Shown here one piece after another: positions 32,364 to 37,038 of a stretch of DNA of 37,038 nt. How positions within the stretch are numbered: position 1 is the stretch's first letter; every line of letters starts with the position of its first letter. The stretch is from positions 1-37,038 of the forward strand of contig JADFQN010000012.1 of NCBI GenBank assembly GCA_022561755.1. Direction: 5' to 3'. The translations under genes and the position numbers were made by a program. The DNA comes from Bacteroidota bacterium. Its GTDB lineage: Bacteria; Bacteroidota; Rhodothermia; Rhodothermales; Rubricoccaceae. Below the pieces are notes generated by a model, which was given only the letters and a program-made list of their open reading frames with translations, made no database searches and was not told the DNA's origin.

Positions 32364-33016
32364 TGTGTGGAATCGGGGGCAGTGGTTGCGCCCATCTCTT
32401 CAATGCCGACGACTTCTTCGAGGCGCTGCATGAAGTCGCTGTATGCGGCAACGGTGGAGTCTTGCATGAGGCTGGCGGCTTCGAGGTAGTGGCGGGCGGC
32501 CACGAGCGAGTCGGCGCGGGCTTTGAGTTCTTCCGCGAACGCCGAGGGCTCCTGCGGGGTCCCATCCTGTGGCTGCGTGCCATCAAGACGTCGTTTCACG
32601 AGTTCGTAGTTAAAACGAGCGGCGGGGAAGTCGGGTTGCAGGATGAGCGCTCGGCGGAGGTATTCGAGGGCCTGTTCGAGCTCCTCGGTTTTGGCCAGCG
32701 CGGTACCCGCATTGTAAGCGGCCTCCGCCCGCTTCGACGGCGTCTCGGCCAGCGCGAGAGCCTCCGAGAAGGCCTCGGCGGCTTCTGCAAACTGCTCTTG
32801 CGCGAAGTGTGCCAGCCCGAGATTCGTGTGGAGAGCTTCCCGTGTTCGACCGGTCTGGTTCTCCGTCGCGTTGATGCCTTCCTGAAAAGCCGCAGCCGCT
32901 GCCTCGAAATTGTCCGCCTCGAACAGCTCCATCCCCTTGCGTCCCTCGGCAGCGCCGTCGGCGAACGCCGCGCAGCCGGTCAGGGCTAGGAGGATGGCGA
33001 GGAGAGTGAGGCGCAT
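32360..33016 (-). CDS. TPR-repeat lipoprotein in the bat operon
   Basis: From ATG 33016 the product has 218 residues; the ORF's start at 33115 runs through repeat sequence. The lipobox is LTGC (MRLTLLAILLALTGCAA). TPR units follow: GMELFEADNFEAAAAAFQEGI, TNLGLAHFAQEQFAEAAEAFSEAL and YNAGTALAKTEELEQALEYLRRAL. A Ser/Thr tail ends the protein. The gene is between batB and batC, overlaps batC by 4 bp and is extra relative to the standard batA-E set, so it is probably a lipid-anchored partner of the Bat complex. No separate family name is recognised. Confidence 0.8.
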   Translation of the reverse strand: MRLTLLAILLALTGCAAFADGAAEGRKGMELFEADNFEAAAAAFQEGINATENQTGRTREALHTNLGLAHFAQEQFAEAAEAFSEALALAETPSKRAEAAYNAGTALAKTEELEQALEYLRRALILQPDFPAARFNYELVKRRLDGTQPQDGTPQEPSAFAEELKARADSLVAARHYLEAASLMQDSTVAAYSDFMQRLEEVVGIEEMGATTAPDSTQ

Positions 33017-33080
33017 TGTCTGGGTATGGGTGGTTGAGGGTGTGAGAGGGTGAGGGCGTTTCGGGGTGTGGGCGGTGGAG

Positions 33081-33127
33081 GTAGGGCGTGCTCGCCGAGC
33101 GCGCCGGTTGTTCATGGTGTGAGAGGG
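33081..33127. repeat. Family F hairpin repeat, copy F1
   Basis: GTAGGGCGTGCTCGCCGAGC begins a 47-bp unit with stem GGCGTGCTCG/CGAGCGCGCC. It matches F2 at 35520 with few differences (GTTCATGGTGTGAGAGGG against ATTTATGGTATAAGAGGG). Confidence 0.75.
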
Positions 33128-33173
33128 CGAGGGGGAGAAAGGTGAAGGGAGCGGTGAGAGAAGATGGGAACCT

Positions 33174-33230
33174 GTAGAGACGGCCCGTAGGGGCGTCTCC
33201 GGGTAAGCATTACCGCTACGATATGAGAGG
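33174..33230. repeat. Family G hairpin repeat, copy G1
   Basis: A 57-bp unit starting GTAGAGACGGCCCGTAGGGG, with stem GAGACGGCCC/GGGGCGTCTC, then GGGTAAGCATTACCGCTACG. G2 at 35458 matches over its full length with scattered substitutions. Confidence 0.75.
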
Positions 33231-33262
33231 AAGAGCGTATGAGAGGAGGAGGTATTGATGCC

Positions 33263-33282
33263 TTCACGTAATCACGTAATCA
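33263..33282. repeat. TCACGTAA tandem repeat at the batB 3' end
   Basis: Two units of TCACGTAA plus a partial one. The batB stop codon (TGA on the minus strand, 33272-33274) is inside it. The same 8-nt unit occurs at the 3' ends of batA and the sirtuin gene. Confidence 0.65.
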
Positions 33283-34300
33283 ACTCCTCGTCTGTCGTCT
33301 TGATCGTACGGAGTGCAAGAACTCGTTCGGCGATCAGAAAGAGTAGCGCCAGCCCCAGCGGCCACTGGAAGCGCTCGGCGGAGGCTTCGTAGCGTTCCGC
33401 GTCCAGGATAGCCCGGTCTAAACGGTCGAGGCGCGATGATATTTCCGCGAGGCCGTTTCCACTTCCCAGCCGTACGAGGCCGTCGCGCCCGGCGATGTCG
33501 CGCAGCACGCCTTCCTCCAGCCGCGACGTGATCTGCTCGCCGTTTCTATCGATTTTGAAGCCCACGCGCTGCCCGTCTCTGTAAATGGGAATGGGCGCAC
33601 CCTCCTCCGTTCCCACACCCGCGGCCAACAGCAGCACACCGTCGTCGCGGAGGGCGTCAACCGCTTCGTCCAGGCGGCCCTCGTGGTCCTCGCCGTCCGA
33701 GACCACGAGTAGGACACGCGGTCTCGGCGGACCGGCCTCACCATCATCGGCAAGGGCGCTGCGCGCGGTGAGGAGCGCGTTGGCGAAGTCGGTGCCGGGC
33801 GTGGCTACAAGGTCGGGGCCGGCGGCATCCAAAAAGAGCCGGAAGGCCGAGCGGTCCGTCGTGAGCGGGCATTGGAGGAACGCATCCCCAGAGAAAACGA
33901 CGAGCCCGATGCGGTCGCCCGCCCGCTGCTCAACGAGTTGGGAGATGGCGAGCCGTGCGCGTTCGAGGCGGCTCGGGGCGATGTCTTCCGCCAGCATCGA
34001 CGACGACACGTCCAGCGCAATGATGAGGTCGAGGCTTTCCCGCCGTGCCTCTCGAACCGAGGTGCCGTAGAGCGGCCTTGCAAGGGCCAGAATGAAAAAG
34101 GCGACGCCAAGCACGACCAGAAATCCCCGCCGCCGCCGCACACGAGCCACGCGGGATGCGTACGCTTGCTCGGGTGCTTCTCGCCCACCGAAGAATAACC
34201 GCAATGCCTCCATCCGCCGCCGCGCCGCGTAAGCAAACAGGAACACCGCCGCCGGGATCAGCAGCAGGAGCCAGAGGGCCTCGGGGGATTTGAAGGACAC
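33272..34300 (-). CDS. batB: BatB: VWA-domain membrane protein
   Basis: The start chosen is GTG 34300 (VSFKSPEALWLLLLIPAAVF), giving 342 residues; the ORF's earlier start adds 36 residues encoded by GGGTGAA tandem repeats. Two N-terminal membrane helices precede a von Willebrand A domain with the metal-ion site DVSSSM, TPGTDF and VVSDGEDHEG. A C-terminal helix (WPLGLALLFLIAERVLAL) closes the protein. BatB partners BatA in an inner-membrane complex with the periplasmic TPR proteins. The last residues, ELIT, and the stop come from a TCACGTAA repeat. No strong ribosome-binding site is seen. Confidence 0.88.
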   Translation of the reverse strand: MSFKSPEALWLLLLIPAAVFLFAYAARRRMEALRLFFGGREAPEQAYASRVARVRRRRGFLVVLGVAFFILALARPLYGTSVREARRESLDLIIALDVSSSMLAEDIAPSRLERARLAISQLVEQRAGDRIGLVVFSGDAFLQCPLTTDRSAFRLFLDAAGPDLVATPGTDFANALLTARSALADDGEAGPPRPRVLLVVSDGEDHEGRLDEAVDALRDDGVLLLAAGVGTEEGAPIPIYRDGQRVGFKIDRNGEQITSRLEEGVLRDIAGRDGLVRLGSGNGLAEISSRLDRLDRAILDAERYEASAERFQWPLGLALLFLIAERVLALRTIKTTDEELIT

Positions 34301-34323
34301 AGCGAAAGGTGAGAAGGGAAAAG

Positions 34324-34351
34324 GGTGAAGGGTGAAGGGTGAAGGGTGAAG
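34324..34351. repeat. GGGTGAA 7-nt tandem repeat
   Basis: Four perfect GGGTGAA units lie just upstream of the batB start. Related but less regular tracts occur near 33140 and at 36520-36557. On the minus strand they read TTCACCC and create the spurious N-terminal extension of the batB ORF. Confidence 0.75.
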
Positions 34352-34403
34352 GGAAAAATGGGCAGGGACGTCCTTCATGGGGGGGCCAGGGTGAGAGAGC
34401 AAA

Positions 34404-34433
34404 CTCACGTATTCACGTTCTCACGTAATCACG
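34404..34433. repeat. TCACGTNN tandem repeat at the batA 3' end
   Basis: TCACGTAT, TCACGTTC, TCACGTAA and TCACG follow each other in 8-nt steps. The batA stop codon (34429-34431) is inside the repeat. Confidence 0.65.
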
Positions 34434-35400
34434 GCACCCTCCTCAGGCGGGTGTTAACTAGCAAAATGTTGAGCAGTATCACCCCGAAGGCGGGCCAGAG
34501 GAACCACTGATAGCGCTCCTCGACGTCGACGTACGAGGTTTCTTCGATCTCGGTGCGCTCCAACTCGGAGATGGCGTCGTAGATCGAGCGGAGGGCCTCG
34601 GCATCGGTGGCGCGGAAATAGCGGCCTCCGGTTTTGCCCGCGACCTCGCGGAGCGTGGCCTCGTCAACTTCCGGTACCTGCATGAACGGTCCAAAGATGC
34701 CGCCGCCCTCGCGACCGCCTTCCCCGCCTACTCCGATCGCGTAAATCTTGACGCCCAGCGCCTCGGCTACTTCAGCAGCCGTCGTCGGGTCGATTTCGCC
34801 GCGGTTGTTCTGGCCGTCGGTGAGGAGGATGATCACCTTGCTCTCCGCCTCGCTGTCGCGGAGGCGCGCCGTGGCCGTGGCCAGCGCCGTCCCGATGGCC
34901 GTGCCGTCCTCAATCAGGCCCATCCGCACCTCGAAGAGCATGCGCCGGAGGAAGGGGTAGTCCAGCGTAAGGGGGGCCTGCGTGTAGGCCTGCGCCGCAA
35001 ACACGACCAACCCGATGCGGTCGGACACGCGGCCTGCGATGAAATCGGCCCCCACCACCTTGGCGGCCTCGAAGCGGTTGGGGTAGAAGTCCTCCGCCGT
35101 CATCGACGTGGAGACGTCCAGCACTAGCATAATGTCGATGCCCTCGGCCGTGCGCTCCACCGTTACGTCGTGGCGCTGCGGGCGGGCGAGGGCCGTCAGC
35201 GAGAGCGTCAGAGCGAGGAGGCTTAGCACTGTGGGGAGGCCCTTCAACCGCGTCCCGAGCGTCTTGGGCAGCGCTTCGGCGTCGGCTGTGGCCGAGTAAC
35301 GCAGGCCCGGCGCGGTACGCCGCGACTGCTTCCACGCCGCCCACGCGAGCAGCGGCACGGCGAGGAGGCCGAGGAGGAAGATGGGATCGGCGAAGGACAA
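34429..35400 (-). CDS. batA: BatA: VWA-domain membrane protein
   Basis: The 323-residue protein begins with the typical BatA opening MSFADPIFLLGLLAVPLLAW and a second helix (LPTVLSLLALTLSLTALARP). Its von Willebrand A domain has the metal-ion site DVSTSM (Asp95, Ser97, Ser99), a TAIGTALATA threonine motif and LTDGQNNRGEI. A C-terminal helix (WFLWPAFGVILLNILLVNT) anchors the other end. It is first in the bat gene cluster. The MoxR ATPase and DUF58 genes that usually precede batA are absent between it and the sirtuin gene. The stop codon lies in a TCACGTAA repeat. Confidence 0.92.
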   Translation of the reverse strand: MSFADPIFLLGLLAVPLLAWAAWKQSRRTAPGLRYSATADAEALPKTLGTRLKGLPTVLSLLALTLSLTALARPQRHDVTVERTAEGIDIMLVLDVSTSMTAEDFYPNRFEAAKVVGADFIAGRVSDRIGLVVFAAQAYTQAPLTLDYPFLRRMLFEVRMGLIEDGTAIGTALATATARLRDSEAESKVIILLTDGQNNRGEIDPTTAAEVAEALGVKIYAIGVGGEGGREGGGIFGPFMQVPEVDEATLREVAGKTGGRYFRATDAEALRSIYDAISELERTEIEETSYVDVEERYQWFLWPAFGVILLNILLVNTRLRRVP

Positions 35401-35457
35401 GGCTGAATGGTGAACGATGAGTGCTGAAGGGATGGAGGGAATGTTGGGGAAAAGCCC

Positions 35458-35514
35458 GTAGAGACGACCCGATGGGGCGTCCCCGGGTGAGCATTACTGC
35501 TACGGTATCAGAGG
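35458..35514. repeat. Family G hairpin repeat, copy G2
   Basis: GTAGAGACGACCCGATGGGG starts a 57-bp match to G1. It is followed five bases later by F2, whereas F1 precedes G1 in the other cluster. Confidence 0.75.
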
Positions 35515-35519
35515 TTAGG

Positions 35520-35566
35520 GTAGGGCGTGCTCGCCGAGCGCGCCGGTTATTTATGGTATAAGAGGG
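35520..35566. repeat. Family F hairpin repeat, copy F2
   Basis: A 47-bp match to F1, including the stem GGCGTGCTCG/CGAGCGCGCC. The remaining 35567-35700 is purine-rich (GGGAGAGAGGGAGAGAGG) and holds no gene. Confidence 0.75.
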
Positions 35567-35700
35567 TGAGTGAGGAAGGGCGTGTGGGAGGTTGGGAGTG
35601 TGAGGGGGAGAGAGGGAGAGAGGGAGGTAAGGGTGTTCGGGAGGTTGGGGGTGTGGGCGGTGGCGAGGAAGAAAGGTGGAGAGGAGGAGATTAGGAGGCC

Positions 35701-35752
35701 TTCACGTACTCACGCGTCACGTACTCACGCGTCACGTACCCACGTAATCACG
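35701..35752. repeat. Tandem TCACGTAC/TCACGCG repeat at the sirtuin 3' end
   Basis: A 15-bp unit CACGTACTCACGCGT occurs twice exactly and a third time altered, ending CACGTAATCACG. The sirtuin stop (35732-35734) and its last codons lie within it. Confidence 0.7.
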
Positions 35753-36499
35753 AACGGCTTCGAGAAGCCGCGGCAGTACCTCCCCAGCTTTCCCGGCAAC
35801 GTGCTCGCTGAGCCGTGAGGCTATGTCACTTCGCTGCGGATTGATCTCCGCGACGTACGCGCCGTTTTCTCGGGCGATGAGCGGAAGTCCGGCCGCCGGG
35901 TAGACGACGGCGCTGGTGCCTACAGAGAGGAAGACGTTACAGGATGCAGCAGCCTCGGCGGCGCACTCCATCGCGCCCTCAGGAAGCATCTCGCCGAACC
36001 ACACAACGTCGGGGCGGAGGAGGCCGCCGCACGACGGACACATGGCCGTCTCACCGGATTCGATAGCCGCGAGTTCGTCTTCCGAAGCAGGTCGCCTACA
36101 GCCGATGCAGTAGGAGCGAGTGAGCGTGCCGTGGAGCTCGATGAGCCTTTCGGAGCCAGCGCGGGCGTGCAGGCCGTCTACGTTCTGGGTGGCGAGGAGG
36201 AAGTCGCCGCCTCGTTCGCAGACCATGCGTTCGAGCTCTGCCAGCGCGTGGTGTCCAGGATTTGGCAGAACCTCTTCAACAACCGCCCGGCGATGCGCGT
36301 ACCAGCTTTGCACGAGCACAGGGTTGTTCAGAAAAGCCTCCACGTTCGCGAGTTCCTCGGGCCGGAACTGCTGCCAGAGACCATCCGGGTCGCGGAACGT
36401 GGGCACGCCGCTCTCCGCCGAGATCCCCGCCCCGGTCAGCACGGCGACATGCTTGGCGGCCGCCAGGCGTTCGACGAGGATGTCGGAAAAGGGAAGCAT
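35732..36499 (-). CDS. cobB: NAD-dependent protein deacylase, sirtuin class III-like
   Basis: The 255-residue enzyme removes acyl groups from lysine using NAD. It shows GAGISAESGVPTFRD at 23-37, TQNVDGLH at 104-111, catalytic His123 (ELHG) and a zinc site at Cys131, Cys134, Cys154 and Cys157. The YAHR motif (Tyr67, Arg70) is the Tyr-x-x-Arg pair that in SIRT5 and CobB binds succinyl and malonyl lysine, so desuccinylase activity is likely. The last residues, DYVGT, and the stop codon derive from the tandem repeat. Low-complexity tracts lie on both sides. The function is firm; the symbol follows the bacterial family name. Confidence 0.93.
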   Translation of the reverse strand: MLPFSDILVERLAAAKHVAVLTGAGISAESGVPTFRDPDGLWQQFRPEELANVEAFLNNPVLVQSWYAHRRAVVEEVLPNPGHHALAELERMVCERGGDFLLATQNVDGLHARAGSERLIELHGTLTRSYCIGCRRPASEDELAAIESGETAMCPSCGGLLRPDVVWFGEMLPEGAMECAAEAAASCNVFLSVGTSAVVYPAAGLPLIARENGAYVAEINPQRSDIASRLSEHVAGKAGEVLPRLLEAVRDYVGT

Positions 36500-36680
36500 T
36501 GATAGGGAGAAGTGAAAAGGGAAAAGGGTGAAGTGAAAAGGGTGAAGGGTGAAGGGTAATCTGCGTTGGTCTGCGTGAGTCTGCGGCTAGTTTGTCTTTA
36601 GACCCTAGTCCGAAGTCTATAGACTACAGACTAGAGACTGGGGCCTGGAGGCTAGAGCCTACAGTGTCCCTGCGTCTATC
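36500..36680. repeat. Low-complexity block of several tandem units
   Basis: It contains GGGTGAA units (36520-36557), three 10-nt TCTGCGNNNN units (36560-36589) and an AGACTNN series (36616-36640). No gene is present. It directly borders the AT-richer segment at the window end. Confidence 0.6.
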
Positions 36681-37038
36681 TTACCAAGAACGTACACGAC
36701 CGGTATCGATTTGAATAAAATCCAATTTCTTTTGAGACATGGGATCGGCTGCATCCCCGTCAAACATTCCTTCAATCATGTCCACGTTTTGCCCTGCCAA
36801 GGCTATATCATAAGTATCCGTGGCAGAGCACATGGCAAATAAGAAACCCCCTCCTGCAACAAAATCACGGATGTTGGTTGCAATAGCCAATTTAAGCTGC
36901 GATACTTTTTCAAATCCATGTTTTTTAGCGGATGCTTCATATTCTTGTTGTTGTTTGATGTACCAGGGATAGCTCCGGTACATGGAGTAGAATTTTCCAT
37001 ACTGACCAGTAAAGTCTTCATGATGAAGATGCAGCCAG
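36681..37038 (-). CDS. Partial 'asparagine synthetase B'-like Bacteroidetes protein
   Basis: The frame is open to the window end and reads WLHLHHEDFTGQYGKFY, then PWYIKQQQEYE, RDFVAGGGFLFAMCSATDTY and GMFDGDAADPMSQKKLDF. This matches my memory of a conserved Bacteroidetes protein annotated as asparagine synthetase B; I see no amidotransferase or synthetase motif in the visible part, so the function should not be taken from the name. Homology seems to stop at KKLDF, followed by IQIDTGRVRSW and a stop, where the family normally continues. The segment is AT-richer than everything else here. It is truncated at both ends of the family and may belong to another genome. Confidence 0.55.
   Translation of the reverse strand, partial: WLHLHHEDFTGQYGKFYSMYRSYPWYIKQQQEYEASAKKHGFEKVSQLKLAIATNIRDFVAGGGFLFAMCSATDTYDIALAGQNVDMIEGMFDGDAADPMSQKKLDFIQIDTGRVRSW

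Noticed and set aside
34301-34408. 36-residue N-terminal extension of BatB
   Set aside because: Its residues HPSPFTLHPFPFSPF are encoded by GGGTGAA tandem repeats; the family normally begins at the SFKSPEALW segment.
35701-35752. CRISPR-like array
   Set aside because: The units are 7-15 bp in direct tandem with no spacers and no cas genes nearby.
36803-37021. 72-aa ORF on the minus strand
   Set aside because: It is a shadow frame of the asparagine synthetase B-like fragment, which is open to the window end.

Overview
The window looks like chromosomal DNA of a GC-rich member of the Bacteroidota/Rhodothermota side of the tree, most likely a Rhodothermia-type bacterium; genus cannot be read from it. 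The reasons are a complete giant SprA/Sov translocon of the type IX secretion system (T9SS), a secreted protein with a T9SS type A C-terminal sorting domain, a complete bat operon (BatA-E), many lipoproteins, weak Shine-Dalgarno signals, and dnaX-ybaB-recR in operon order. No rRNA, tRNA, CRISPR array or intact transposase was found.

Layout. 1-2203: a Tat-exported multicopper oxidase (cut by the window edge), a DtxR-family metal regulator and a divergent outer-membrane barrel, with two candidate operators. 2204-7016: a TolB-like propeller lipoprotein, tsaD, a T9SS client, a small lipoprotein, a stranded T9SS tail fragment and a GH25 muramidase. 7100-10670: two repeat clusters enclosing a frameshifted barrel gene, a LytR_C protein, rsfS, a lipoprotein, a DUF423 protein and a convergent acidic orphan. 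10680-19412: lipB and sprA. 19413-22869: an NTF2-like lipoprotein, an SDR and a two-domain ABC permease. 22978-28777: LOG-type hydrolase, recR, ybaB, dnaX, an RDD protein and tdk, all on the minus strand. 28805-35400: the bat operon with an extra TPR lipoprotein. 35732-36499: a sirtuin. The last ~360 bp are AT-richer and encode part of a Bacteroidetes 'asparagine synthetase B'-like protein, possibly a chimeric join.

The most striking non-coding content is a dense set of short palindromic repeats between genes. Families A (3 copies) and B (5 copies) are MITE-like, with ends beginning GGAG(T/G)CTGT and mostly TA at the borders. One B copy sits inside a family C element, and a second C copy serves as the empty-site reference, which supports real transposition with a TA duplication. 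Nested inside A, B and C copies are 18-21 nt micro-hairpins. Two of these are clean 21-nt insertions relative to sibling copies, and their stems differ by a compensatory base-pair change. Further repeats (D, F, G, and tandem TCACGTAA and GGGTGAA units) occupy most junctions of the dnaX and bat gene clusters and supply several stop codons and one possible start codon. The small nested hairpins are the best candidate here for something undescribed.

Genes that work together: SprA with the T9SS client; the DtxR regulator with the multicopper oxidase and perhaps the barrel; the DnaX, YbaB and RecR replication/recombination set; and BatA-E as an envelope complex linked in the literature to stress tolerance.
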